From NCBI RefSeq assembly GCF_037392515.1, contig NC_090281.1, forward strand, positions 56,088,753-56,152,752: DNA of 64,000 nt. Direction: 5' to 3'. Source of the DNA: Haliotis asinina (lineage: Eukaryota > Mollusca > Gastropoda > Lepetellida > Haliotidae). This document shows, in pieces, positions 13,601 through 28,600 of the stretch. The notes beneath the pieces were generated by a model that was not told where the DNA came from, made no database searches, and saw only the letters and a list, made by a program, of their open reading frames with translations. The translations under genes and the position numbers were made by a program. The first letter of the stretch is position 1. Each line of letters opens with the position of its first letter.

Positions 13601-16600
13601 TGAGACAACTCAGAGTATCTACCTTCTAGGTCATCGATCTTGGTGAGGAACATGGCAAAGAAAGCCCGAGCCAGAGCCTTTTTGATCCCCTCCTGAGTCA
13701 GGGGGTAGCTGGGGTACAGCACTGCGTGGATTGTGATGCCACCAGCCACCATCACAATGAGAAACATCCGCATCCATGTCATAAAGTCCTTCCGAACCTA
13801 CAATCGCAAACAGACCTCAGTGAATGGACAACCATTGACCTTTGGTAACAATGTCATAATTCTAATCCCAATCTCATGAAACTTCATGAATGGATCCCAA
13901 GTACACTGTGTCAACAGAGATAACTAGTGAGTGAGTGAGTTATTGTGTGAGTTTATGGACACACTCAGCAATATTCCAGCTATATGGCGGCGGTCTGTAA
14001 ATAATCAGGCCACGACCAAACAATCCAGTGATCAACAGCATAGTCGTCCATTTGAAATTGGGAACTGATGACATGTGTCAACCAAGTCAGCAAACCTAAC
14101 CACCAGATCCCAATGGCTGCCTCGTACGACAAGCATGTTTGCTGAAGAACAATTCTAACCCTGATCGTAACATTTTCATGGATGAGTCAATTCTGAGGCA
14201 ATACAAGGGGAGGTAACTGCACCTACCATCTTGTTGATGCTGATCAGCATGGGCCCCAGGGTAGGGCTCATAGGAAGGAAGACTGCCAGGGTGCGGTAGT
14301 AGAAGAGCAGCAGACCGATGCTCATGATGAACTTGGTGGTCATATAGTCCACATAGGGGAAGAAGTGCGGCAGGATGCGGAAGATGGGAAACATCAACAT
14401 AAACAGCATGATGAGTATGATCTCCACTGTCTTCCAGAATATTGGCACCTCCGGGTATTTCTGGAGAATGATACATTGGAGTTCAGGATATTATTAACAA
14501 ACTGGTTCATATATTCAATCATTACAGTGAGTCAGTTACATGGTTACAAACAATATACAGCACCTAAACATTAAAAATCTGTCAGCTTTGAAATCAATTT
14601 AGACTATTTGGTAATCAAACATTGGCAAAAACCTTAGTGGCATCTAATGATTCCGTGATTCACCAAAGCTGTTTCGTGTTTCCTGATCTGTAACACACTG
14701 ATAGCATGACATCCAATATTAACTAAGCAAGGATCTAAGGCTTTGATATCCTAGATAAGATTTACATAGCTAATCTTCTTACAGAACAGTTGATACAATC
14801 TCCACCATAACATCAATATGGGTGACAAGACAAGGAACCAAAGGTCTATGTTACCATGGAAACATTCTTCATGAAACCATTCCGTTATATACAAGGGTGG
14901 AGGTAGATGGTGTATATGTACAGAACCAACACCTTGGGCATGGAGATTACAAATGAATGAGTTGAACAGCACATCAGTTACAAGACATGACTGTCCATTT
15001 ACTAAGACCATGACCTTTATTATATGATGAAACCCTTCTGCATGAGTAGGCTCGGAAAGACCAAGGATCCTAATATAGGATTCACACCCATGACAAGTGG
15101 GTACCACAAGCTAAGGGACATAACTGTGCAGTGAGTTGCAGTGCTTTAGACCACTAGGCCACCTCAAATCTCAGTGATCTGTGGACTGTAAAGTTAGTTA
15201 CAGGTGCTCCGTGGTTAGAGAGTTAAAAACCAACTCACTTCATCGTTAGTCTATTAGCTGTGTCATCTATTGTATATTACTTCCCAACTGTTATGATAAA
15301 CACCCTGGACTCAGTCAGCACCTGGTGTATTGGGACACCCAACAACGTCAATTGACATAGCTGCGCAGTATGATAATGCATGCTGATTGGATGGATTAGT
15401 TTGGACTGACAACAAATTGATTGAGTCCATGGTGATCTACAGATCATTAAAGAGAATTAGCTGTTGAGACATATACTGAACAGCAAAAGAAAAACATGTT
15501 TTCAGAAAGTGAAATGACATAAAAGTCAAAGTTGCATTTGTTGTTCAGTACACAGAGCCGAGGTGCATATTTGCGTATTTTACTCAATAAAAATCACATT
15601 TTCTCAATAAATTACAAATCTGGGAGTACAAAAACCACATAAGAATTCTTAAAACCCAATGGGTCTTGCGTACTTTACTAAGTGAACAAAATAAACTTGC
15701 ATATGATAATTTGTCGTGGAGGCCGAACTCCACTTCAACAGCCTTAGCAAATGTTTAATCATGCACATATGCATATACTGTTATAGCCGTAGCCACTGTC
15801 TGGAGTTGACTGTACTAGTCACATGACTTCCATGTTGCCGCTTCAAAAATGGCTGCCAACAATATTTGGGAATATAAGAATTACTAAAACTTAGATCTAC
15901 TGAGAAGCATTCATATTTGCATATTTAGAAGTGTTAATTACCCAATAAGGAAATGACACTATGTGTGAAAGTACTTAATTCTTTAAACTAGTGGGTGTAT
16001 GCATAATGCTTAGTCCTCAAAAAATGCACTTACTCATACATAAACAGACATTGGAGTAAATACCCAATTGCTTGAAAAATTATCTGGAGCTCTGGTTACA
16101 TTTTCCTCAATGGAAATGTATCTTGCCAAATTGGCATAGCTTATATACTCCAATAAATCCTTCAAACATGATTTTGTTGGTTTTAATGTGAACTTTCTGC
16201 TGCAATTCACATAACATCCCTTTTAAAGCAAAAAGTTTTCATTTTCAAGGTTGAACAATGAATCAAATATGCAACATCTGCTCCAAAAAGAGTGAAAATA
16301 CACCACACCCGAAATGAATGTTAGCACTCATTTAATGCAAAATAACACAGTCTGGTGAAATTAAAATCTGATATATAGCAGGTATATATGCCCCACCCAA
16401 TGTTTACCTGCTCTTGGCTGACAAAAAGAAGACAAATTGTTATTGCAGTGCCTGCATGAGTCTTAAACATTTACACGACATATAATTCTATATCAAACTT
16501 GTAATTGTCTAAATGTACATCTGATTGGCCACTATAGGAACATGACAACTGTTTATTCGACTAGTCCAAGTCGGGTGGGACCAGATTGCTGGACATCAGT

Positions 16601-19600
16601 ACTATCCGGAAGCTAGATTTCCACAGATCTCCTAGTGTTAAGATGGCTGTAAGTGCTATACACTGACCTTTATTTACCACTATCTTAGCGCTAAGAGAAG
16701 TTTGAAAACCGAGGCTCTGGAACCACTAAGGTTTACAAAGATATTATGGACATCATGCCTGTTTTTCTATGTAACAAACAGATTCTCATGGGCAAGTCAA
16801 GTGTAGCTGGCTCACACTGAAATTCTAGCTCAATCAAATTCTCAAAAGAAGATTCAAAGGGAACTGACCACTTTCTTGACGAGAGTAGCCCTGACAAGTT
16901 CTGCCCAGATGATGACAGTCCAGATGAAGACAACACTGTTGAGGTAAACGTTTCCACAGGAGGGCCACAACACAGCCACACTGAACAGCACCAGGAAGAA
17001 CACATAGAACAGCTGGAACAGAACACTGATACCGTGAGAAGGTAGCTGAATGGCTGCTGCATAGGTGGGTGGTTGGGTGGAAGGAAGGATGGATGAGTGG
17101 ATGATGGGTTGAGAGTAGGTGCCAGTCTGGAGGAGTTTTTGATGGGTTAAGTGGATGGAAGAGGGGGTGAACTATGAGTGGATGTATATGAGACTGGCCT
17201 AAATCAAATCCTCACAGATGTTGGTAAATGTGGCATACATGAAGGAAAACAGCTCATCAGGGAAAATGCACAGAGCTGACTCAATGGACAGATCAACATG
17301 TTGAGTTCAACTCAACTCACATCAGAACAACTGTAAAGCCAAGGATGGATGTGTGATTCTGGCAGTACCAACCTGGTTGATCCAGAATTTGGTGATGGGA
17401 GCACTCCACAGAAAGAAAATCTGTTTCCATAGTGGCAGCTTTATCCCCATGTTTCCCCGGGCGATCAGGCTGTGTAGCTTCTGTCTCACAACAGACTTTT
17501 TCTGAAAACAATGTGTAACCATCATCACAATGCATTCTGTTTACATGCTGCATTCATCAAGCAAGCATCTTAGGGGACCCTGTCCTTGACTCCTGTAACT
17601 CTGACCTTGATTTCTGTGACCTAGACTTCTATGACCTTCACCCCTCACTCATTACAACCAGTTTCCACTTGAATAGTTCATATATTTTTGAAATCTTATT
17701 TCTTGAATGGAATGACAAGTGTTATCTATCCAAGAATGACTCCTCAAATGCTAGTGTTAACTGAGGTCTGGGGGTAACACTGGTATAAAGGCTGCCTCAG
17801 AGTCATCTCTGCCGTATTAATAACTGTCATTGACATGTTTCTCAACTCACCCTCTTGGTCCCCATGTCCATGGACATTGGCCGCAACAGCATTGTGTCCT
17901 CTGCAATCTCCACTTCCTCTTCATCATCATCTGCAGCAATGCATTCAACCAATTGAAATGTTTGCGAAGATACACCGAACCAATCAGAATGTTTGTGATC
18001 TCATAACACTGAAATGATCAAATCATCCCAACAACACACGAAATATGTGTGAAATATGAAATGTGAAATATATGATCACCACAAACCAGAACATTATACT
18101 GAAATAATTTCACTCTGAACCAATCAAAACAGTCATTTCACCAAAACCACATTAACCCATCAGACATTTTGTAATAACAGCATCTGATGGAACCAACAAG
18201 AATTCGATAACATATACATAGAAAACACCAGTCTCTTAAAACAACTGAAACAGGTATCTTCTGGATAGTGTAAAGAAAGATTATAAAATAGCCCTACATT
18301 GTTTATGTACAAAAGGCTTCTCAGTCAGACAATCACATGAAACTTGTAGGGGGAATTGCAACAGACATTTCATCAAACTATCACATGGGATATGTTTATA
18401 TGAGGATACCTGTTTCAAACTTCTGTTTTCCTTTCTCATCTGGTTCAAAGTAGACCCACACATACATGGGCAAGACAAGGAACACGCACAGGTAGATCTG
18501 GAACAACATCATCACTTCCATGTATGGCAACAAGCTGACACAGTTTGATATATCTGACGTCTGCCCCATATTAAGCTGACTCTCACTGGAGTTGCCAGAC
18601 ATGGATTGTTTAAAACCTGACCTTAACATAATCATCACATAGAAATAAGTCACTAAACAACCATCATTGCTTCTCTACCTGTGGTTTCAAGGTGGGGAAG
18701 ATATACTAAAATACATCTTCCTAATGATACAGATATTTCATATTTGATGTAAGAGTACAAAGTACTTTGCTTGTTCCCTGCCTGGAAATAGCTCCAGAAA
18801 GTGGCTGGAATCCTTCTAGGACTTCAGAGTGAACACATTTAAATGTACAAGTTGTTAAAAGCACTGACGACTTCAAGTGAAAAGCGTTAAATGTTTTGTT
18901 ATTATGTTGAAAACAAAGGTTAGAGGGAAGGGAACCGTAAAATATACATCTCCAGAATCATGTCCCTCATAGGTATCATGCAGTTGCCATCAGTTAATTG
19001 CCGTCTGCCTCATTACCTTGAGCCAGTCAGGTAGTGCGGGCTGTCCCCAGTCCAACTCTCGGATGTGCAGGTTTCCATACCAGCGGCGGGACAGCCACTT
19101 CTGGCAACAAGGATGGGCGATGAACCACTTGTTTTTACCCATCCTGGCAATCTCCACCACCGTCTTGTCATTGAAGTCCTGCAGCGTTTTGTTGAGTGCC
19201 TGGAAGGCTTGGTTGGTGGAGTCTTTGTAGCACAGGTCCAGCAGGCTGACGGCCATCTTGCCAAACTCACTGCAACACATACATAAAAGCCTCATAGTCC
19301 AAAAGTGACAAACTTCCTATAAAACCTGAAGTGCATGACACTTCAGGTCGATGGCCTTATCATTAGGTGGATCGAGGATCTCGGGGAGATCAGCAGAAGG
19401 TTCTATCAGACGACTGACTGTATTCTCCAATACACAGAATGCGTGCTTGCAAGATTGGAAGTTTGATGGTTCTGTCACCCTGCTGCCCAGATGATCTGGT
19501 GGATAGATCATCTGCGCACAGAGCAAAAATCAAAGGTTTATTCACCTGGCTAAAAGACCCTGCCCTTGTACGTATTCCATTACGTACCATGACACACAGA

Positions 19601-22600
19601 GGACCTCTCCACAAGTGCTAGAGTCTGAATACTTTGCAGTCTTGGTGGCCATAGCGACTCACTTTGACAAGGTTAGCTGACAATTGGGCCCCGATCCACA
19701 AAACACTTGTAGTGCTACACCATCCTCAAGCCTATGACGAACTATAGTCATGACAGGCTGTAATGTTATGAACACTTTGTGAATTGGAACCTTGGTGTTC
19801 TATGTTAAAGGCCTCTCTCTCCATGAGCTGAACTTTGTATTTTCACACGAGGTCTGAAGAAAAGAATTCCGATAGCACCCCCACACTCTAAAAATTGTAT
19901 GGTTGCTTCCAAACAACAATGAACGAAAGAAGTGACAGAAATAATATTCTGTCTGAAACAATCATACCCTACAATCTACCCCAGGAAAATTACTGACTGT
20001 TCCAACGACTGAGCATCAGGTTTCAAAGATGAGGAAACAGGTGTACTTACATTGATGTGTTCCTGACGCTGTGACGGATGTCTGGCTCCTTGCACCATCG
20101 CTTAGCCAGGTTGTGCATTAGCATACTGATGATGAGCGCCATCGCCATGGGGTCCTCTGTCTTGCGCCAGAAGACCTTAGCCAGCTTTGGTCTGTTAGTC
20201 AGCGCTGCCCAGAACACCAGTGTGTTAACAGCCTGTAAGGCCACTTGATTTTTCATAACTGCTTTACAGTTGTCATTTTCAAAAAGTCAAGACATTAAAA
20301 TTTTGTAACGTCCTCCTTTTCCCACTTTTATCAAAGTGAGTTTTCTTGCTAACGAGCATAAATTGATATTGCTGGGGTTTCAAATTTTCCATACTGTATT
20401 CAGATATGACTCTAGCATTCATGACCATTCACACCTTAAAACTGAAATATTTCTATAAAATGGAGAAGCTGAAGACTTGCAGGTGCTCCCAACAGAACAG
20501 ATTCATAATACACTTAAATATGTCTCAAGATACCTCATAAAACGCAGTGTGGACAAACATGAAAGCACTTTTCAATGTTTCCAAGTAGATGCCACATTAC
20601 CCGTCTCTCAGCCACATCTTTGTCTGTGATGTAGGACCCGAGGGCGTTCATGGAGAGGGTGTAGGGGTTGACCAGCTTCGCCAGCCGGGTGCACCGATAT
20701 ATCAGACGATTCAGGTCACAGCTCTCCGTCTCAACAAACTCACGGTCCAAGGGAGCGTACGGGTCCTTCAATAGGAGGTCATAAATACTCAATGCTGGAC
20801 ATTCTTAAACTTGAAGCGTCTTGAACCTTGTCATATGTGACATTTGCATAGTAATATTTTACATGACTATTCTAGACATCGGAAGATGTATGCATGAGTT
20901 AATTCAGCAATTTGAGTTCATGTTTACAGTGACAGCCTGTAATATAACCAATTCTGTATAAGCAACAACAGTTCCCCAAAACAAACGTGAAGTAGAGTGT
21001 TCCACCTGCTCTTCAGAGACACATCCTTAGTTCACATAAACAGCTGAATTACAAACCACCATAGGATGTATGAGACGAGTGTAGTACTCTGTAAGTCTGT
21101 CACAATGACTGAGCTATGTAACACAGTTGATAAACTACAGGATGTTAAAAAACTGACATGATCAACATGACAAGACAGATGCCCTAAACTTGTCAAGAAT
21201 ATGTAGTGATTAGAAGCATTGATGATGACTGATCAGTTAAATGATCCTTAAACAGTGGTTACAAACAGATAGGGAAGTCAACAAATGGACTGCTGTAGAC
21301 TGCAAGTATCACTCTACACATGAATCAAATCAATAGTTTGAAGGGTATATTTCTTGTGCAGGGGCAGTTACCAAGTAAACCAGTGCCAGATCAACAGAAC
21401 CTCAGAGGCTGACAACTGTCAGTATGATCACAATTTGGTCAACCTGTACTGGAACCAAACTAGACTTGGCCCCAACCAAATCTAACCCCACATCCTGGTA
21501 ATGTTTACATATTCACTGTTATAACAACGGGACTATTCAAGAGGTTCCATCACTACCCCTTATCACTGTTTGCAATGTTTTATGAACTCATTAAAGAAAT
21601 AACATGAAAAAAAGAAAACATTGTCTATGGAGAGGTCTTTACAAACTTCTTAACTGATGAAAACTTGAACTTTGAAATGATAGCAGCAGACACAGTAGAG
21701 ATGCAATGACAGCATTTTCTGAGATATTTCTGGCAATGTAGTCCAAGTTTCCTGGAATAAGAAAATCCAGAAACTATACTGGAACAGATTATTCAACACA
21801 TACTTGTGAAAGAAGCCCCGGAATGTCACCTACCACAGACTTCCCCAGCACACCCTCCAGACAGACTCCGATGAAGAACTCCTTGTCCTGAGCATTCTCA
21901 AACAGGTTGTGCAGACGCTTGTGGTGGAGGTAGCGATGGACTCGGAACCCCTTGTTTAGAAACAGCTCCACAAAGTCCTCACGCCCCGTTCGAATCAGGG
22001 CCTGGTGAAACACATAGTCCTCCACCTGTAACACCAAGAACAATGTCCAGAAATTTGGTACTGTCCCAAGGATATTTCAAGGTTAGGAGGGTACAATAGA
22101 TTTTCAGCAACCAATGCTTGCCACAAGAGGTGACTATGCCTTCATAAGAAGCAACTAATGGGATCGGGTGGTCATTTTCACTGACTTGGTTGACAGGTCA
22201 GTGGTTCCCTATTGCGCAGAACAATGCTCATGCTGTTGATCACTGGATTGCAATGGAATATTGCTTATTGTAAACCAAAAGTCACTGTGTTCTGTAATCT
22301 GATTGGCTGAAAAACATGATCAAATGGTATTAGATTCCCGGAAACTGCAAGACTATTCACTGCGTATTTACACATAAACAATTGTTTTGTTGTATCATCA
22401 ACAGTGGTGACGTCGTCGGTTCCAAATGCATTCCCGTGCTTCAAATACTCAAAAACACCCGGAAATTGGCCAACACATGATGTTTATCTCCTAAGTGTGG
22501 CATAAAGCTAAACTCACTCACTCATCATGAACAGGCTATAACAACTGAAACACTTTCTTTCTGCATAATTTCATTGTCGCCAAGTAGCAATAATGAAGAC

Positions 22601-25600
22601 CCTGCCAGATGAGTTACGTTCTTTCTGAACTTAGTTAAATACTCTGGGCAGCCATTTCATAAAGGAATACAGCAGTTGACTAAAAGAACAACCAATCTGA
22701 ATTTATTACTAATACAGCTGAGTATTTACAGTTTAGCTGACACTGACCACAGGAAACAAATATCAATGAACAACCCTGACACATCAAATAGGTAGTGATG
22801 GTCATGCACCACGAAACACTGTGTACTGAAGAACAGCATAACACTGCCTCACAATAAAGAAAGTGAGCAAGTGAGTTCAGTCTTATAAGGCTGTTAAAGA
22901 TATTCCAGCAACATCATGGCAGGGACACCAGAAATGGGCTTCACACAGTGTACCCATGTGGGGAATCAAACACAGGTCATTGAGCCAATACCTTAAACAA
23001 GACTACCTTGCTGTCCCGATAAAGAAAGTTATATCAGGTGTTGCAATTTGTACAACATTCCCTGTGAGAACAGCAGTTCTGATGTCAGTACACATATACA
23101 TGCAATGCTCAATGAAATTCTGAGGTGCGTTCCATGCCCTGGTAGTTCTACGGTATGCAAAGTAAACATACAGTGTTCTAAAATTGGATACAAAACCCAA
23201 TATCTTATGTTATACTTTTACATACATGGTGCTACAATGTTTTGCCAAATTTTGAGCCACAAACCTTAATGTTAATCCAGTTATATTTCTTGAAGATTTC
23301 AGTGTTTGCTAGATCTGGTCTGTTCCAGTCCAGCGTGAGTTGAAGATCCCTCTGTATCTGTTCCCGCCAACGAATTCCCAGTTTCCGTGTCTGAGCTGAA
23401 GGACAGAACCATGTTATACAATGAAAATGACTTCAACTCACCAGTTATGTCGCCAGTTTATATGGCTGTCCTGGGGGGTGGTTGGAAGAAATAAAAGCAT
23501 ATCATACCATTATATTCCAACTGAATCTAACATATGCCATATTTGGGATCACACTTTCTTAGTCAAGTACAAATTCTAGTACTTTTTAGGGTCCCATCTG
23601 AGAAACTGAACCTACACCCTCAGAGTCAGACAACTAATCACCAGCCACCAAAGTCAGCCATCCAACCCACTCAGCCACCATGACTTTCAAATGGTGGAAG
23701 CATGGAAGAGCGTGTGTTACATCTACCACTATATAAACATGAAGTGTGCTTCTCACTATATGTTAGGTCATCTCTTTCTTTCCCAGGACAACTGCATTTG
23801 ACTATATTTTGAGTTTTTTGTTTTGGAGGGACAGGTTTTACTTTTCGCTAGAAAGACCTCTTCCCAGGTTCTACTTTCCCTAACTTCATACAAACATCAA
23901 CAAGCAAATAATACATGAGTGTTTGAAATCAACTGAAAATATCATTCAAGATTAAACTCACAATACAAATGTGTTGAGGGGTTAAATTATCTACTAATAG
24001 TTACTGTCATTAAATTGATTTTATGCACACTTCAATTATTGTTATGTAGCATCATTAAATGATCATCTACATCATTGATGGTATATATGTTAGAGAAAAC
24101 ACCTCTCCTCGGTTTTGGTAAACAATGTAAAACCATCGGGGTCGGGAAATCCCTCCTCCACCGATTTTACATTGTCTACCAAAACCTTGGAATTCTGTTT
24201 TCTCCCATACTTCTGTACTGGCATTGTTTAATCCAACTGAATTAACATAACAAAGAAGGATAAGGACAGATTGAAACCAAAACAATACCTTTGAAGAGTG
24301 CCGTCAGGATGTACTTGTTCAGGTGGGTGAGATCCGACTCCTTGCTACTGGTGTCCAGGATCGTGAGGTAGGTGAGACTGTCCTGCAACATACAGGTAAC
24401 ACAGTACAGTCAAGGGGAGGTAAGGGAGACTGTCCTGCAACACACGGGTAACAGGGGGGAGGGAGAGGAGAGGTAAGGGAGACTGTCCTGCAACACACAT
24501 GCAATGCTGTTCATTCAGGACGGATTAAGTGGGAGGTAGGTCAGATAGGCCTGCAACACACAAGAAACACAGTTCAGTCAAGGGGTGGGAGGGGTGAGGT
24601 AGGTGAGACTGTCCTGTGACACACAGTGAACATATTTCAGGCAGGGGGAGAGGGAGGGGTGAGACTATTCTGATAAACAAAGATCACACAGTTCAGGGAA
24701 TAGAAAAGGATGACGTCTGTGAGAGGGTCCTACAACACACAGTAGACATGGTTCATTTGCTGGTAAAGGAGGGAAATGAGGTTGCTGAAACAGTCCAGCA
24801 GCACACACATCACATGAATGGAGACAGTAAATGGTTGGTTGGTTGTTTAATGCAGCACTCAGCATGACTCTAGCCATATGGCTGAGGCCTGTAAATACTC
24901 AGGCCTGGACAAGACAATCTAGTGATCAATAGAGTTGAAATTGATTGAAATCTCACAACTGATGATTGCTTCATTACAATCAATCATTAAAAAAAATTGG
25001 CATCATTTTTCAGATTTTCCTATCCAGGTTGGTATTGCAGATATGTATAGCATGATGCAACTCTCTACTTTAGAGTAAGTGAGTGAGTTAGTTTTATGCT
25101 GCACTCAGCAATATTCCAGCTATATGGCGGCAGTCTGTAAACAATTGAGTCTGGACCAGACAGTCCAGTGATCAACAACATGAGCATCGATCTGCGCAAT
25201 TGGGAACCGATGACATGTGTCAACCAAGTCAGCGAGCCTGACCACCCAATCACATAGAAGCCTCTTATGACAAGCATAGTCGCCTTTTATGGCAAGCATG
25301 GGTTGCTACTTTAAACTGATGATCATGATGGTAATATAAACATTAACTTCCTTAAGTCTTCAAGAAATATTCAGTCATGACTTTTCAGTTAGTGGCATAA
25401 GTTTTCTAACAATTAAACAAGTTTGCATACCCTGAAACTTCAAAGATATGTTCCTTGGCCAAATGTTACAAAGACTAAAACATCAGGACCAAAATTATTT
25501 GTGTGTGATTATGAGAAAATTTTATCTGTTGCTTTGTCGTTTGGTCACCGCAACCAGTGCTCAGGTATTTCAATTAATCAGAACACCACTAGGGATCAAG

Positions 25601-28600
25601 AGCATAAGCATCAATCTACACAAATGGGATACGATGCCAGGTGTCAAATAAGGCAGTGAGCTAGACCACTTGATCCCGTTAGTTGCCTCTCACGACAAGC
25701 ATGGATTGCTGAATACCATTTAGAACCAGGATCTTTACAGGTGAGACAGGAAGTGATAAATAAACAGTGGGCTATGGAGACAGTGAGTAAGGGAGAGGTG
25801 GAGCGAGTGATTGACAGTATAAACTAACCTGATGCGCCATTGTTGCACATTCTAGAATCTTGTCTCGACACTCAATACGAGCGAGATCATCGTCCTTGAA
25901 ATCTTTTGGAAATGCAGCCTTGACCTTCTTCATCAGTTCTGGTTTGATGTACATATTGATGTGGTCATCATCAGATCTGTTACCATGGATACATAACATT
26001 TAAAGTCATTACACAAGACTGTTATTAGATACTTCTTTCAAGGTATTTCCCATTCTTGAGTGTTATTATCAAATATACATACATCATTTTACCTCTTTCA
26101 CTGCAGAAAACAATATGGGACATCCAGACATATCGTCAAATGATAAGTTTTCACACATCATATGTCTTTGGACATCAGTGTCTACTCACCCCGTAACGAG
26201 GCAGATAGCATCACACAGATATTGTAAGCACTCAGATGAAGGTTTTTCTTAATGATAAAGTTGTTTGTAATAACTTAGGGACATATTTTTGGACATCAGT
26301 GTCTACTCACCCCGTAACGAGGCAGATAGCATCACACAGATATTGTAAGCACTCAGATGAAGGTTTTTCTTAATGATAAAGTTGTTTGTAATAACTTAGG
26401 GACATATTTTTGGACATCAGTGTCTACTCACCCCATAACGAGGCAGATAGCATCACACAGATATTGTAAGCACTCAGATGAAGGTTTTTCTTAATGATAA
26501 AGTTGTTTGTAATAACTTAGGGACATATTTTTGGACATCAGTGTCTACTCACCCCGTAACGAGGCAGATAGCATCACACAGATATTGTAAGCACTCAGAT
26601 GAAGGTTTTTCTTAATGATAAAGTTGTTTGTAATAACTTAGGGACATATTTTTGGACATCAGTGTCTACTCACCCCGTAACGAGGCAGATAGCATCACAC
26701 AGATATTGTAAGCACTCAGATGAAGGTTTTTCTTAATGATAAAGTTGTTTGTAATAACTTAGGGACATGTTTTGCAATTTTCACATACAACAGATGTTCT
26801 TAATTGTCTGAATACCCATAACACAATATTACATTCAGGAATATTATTTCTGACTTTCTAAAAATCTTTCTGAACACAGTTAAAATGTCTACTCCTTGTT
26901 TTGAGGGTATACCCACACTCACCTTTCTTTCATTTCCAGGTAGGCAAATGCAATTAGATCAGCTGCTAGACCAAACCCTTTCATTACAATCACAGGAATC
27001 TTTTTCTTGAGGAGGGCAAGGGTGTGGTCAATATCTGGTGGTCCCCCCTGTATCAAAAGGCCAATCACAGGAGTGGTGGTCCCTTCCGGCGGCATGTGGG
27101 TCTGAACCAGGTCCACCTCACTGTTCCCTGCAACTGGAAACAAGTACAGTTATACTTAATGATCCCAGCAAGAGGGCGTTAGTAAAGTAGTTAGCTAACC
27201 AAAAACCCGACCAGACATCAGGGATAACTTCAAAATGATACCAGCACAAAATGGACTAATCCAAACCAGACAATATTACTTGGATACATGGAACATGTTA
27301 TCCAATGTTTTCACCATTGGACTGGCGAGCTGTAAACTTAGACCGTCTGTGAAAAACCTAACCTGTCTCGTGAGGTCAGACAGAACTTATTTCATACATT
27401 GAACCTGAATAACGCCTGTAACATTCCAAGTAATGCAATAACTTCTCCCCAGTTATACCTGTGTCGCAGCATGTTCATCAGCAGCAGCTTTGTATAAAAC
27501 AATGCTCCTCCACAAGTCACATTCCAGGCACCGCTGTTCTTCAATTCTCAAGGAAGTGGTTCAGCCAATCCAACATATTTTGTGGATTACCAGTTTTTCC
27601 AATCACGACGATCTTACTGATCCTGTACATACAAAGGTCTACCTACACAAAGTGGTCTGACTTGACGGCATCCGACGATATCTTCGAGGACGACCGACAG
27701 GCATCTGGAAGCGTAGTTCCAAGTTGTATCTGAAGTTGATGAGCTCCTGCGATGTGACTTCCTCCCCTAAGATGAAGTGGGTGTGGTTGGGATTCAGGTT
27801 GTACTTGCCTGACGATGGCTTGTAGAATGAGTTCTCTAGTTCTTGTGGGTCCTTGTGCTGCAGAAATATGTACGAGTCTCAGACATGTAATGAGATGTAT
27901 AGTCCAGAACATGAGGGCATTCTCGCACCTGCTGCCTAAATAGGTGAGGTGAGGGCAAATTGGTCTTAATGTCTCACATAAGAGACAATATGCATGTGTG
28001 TGCATGTGTGGCTGCTTGTACTAGCCCAGACTAAAGTTGGTTTTATAGTGCAAGCTCACTGACATGCCATTATACAGACTCACGGTACCATTATACAATC
28101 TCAGGGTGGTTGCTCTAACCACTAAATCACATAGACAGTCCACTACAAAGATTGTCCCAACATACCTCACCACTCAAGGCTTCAGAGTATGCGATGTGTT
28201 CCTTGTTAACAATGCCTAGCACAGTCAGCTTGGTCACCTTCTCCACCATGTACACGTTCTTGACCACCTGAGCATCCATTTCCTGGCACTTCCTACGCGC
28301 CATCTCCTGATACACAGCGTTACCAATCATCTGCGCCACACCGCGGTCAAGACCATCGGTCAAAATCCACATCTCAGTCAAATTTGCCGCCTGAAATATA
28401 TTGCAAAGTTATTGCATTAGGTCCGAACTGCTTGTAGGTGTAGGTCTGAACTGTTCTAAGTCAGATGTGTATGCTTGACTTTCCCCATCATTTTTTTTTT
28501 TTTTTTTTTGTGAGTTTAGTTTCAGTGGCGGTCTGTAAATAATCGAGTCTGGACCAGACAATCCAGTGATCAATAACATGAGCATCGATCTGTGCAATTG

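Noticed and set aside
16395..16425. Solo fragment of the DIRS terminal repeat
   Set aside because: Only about 18 bp match.
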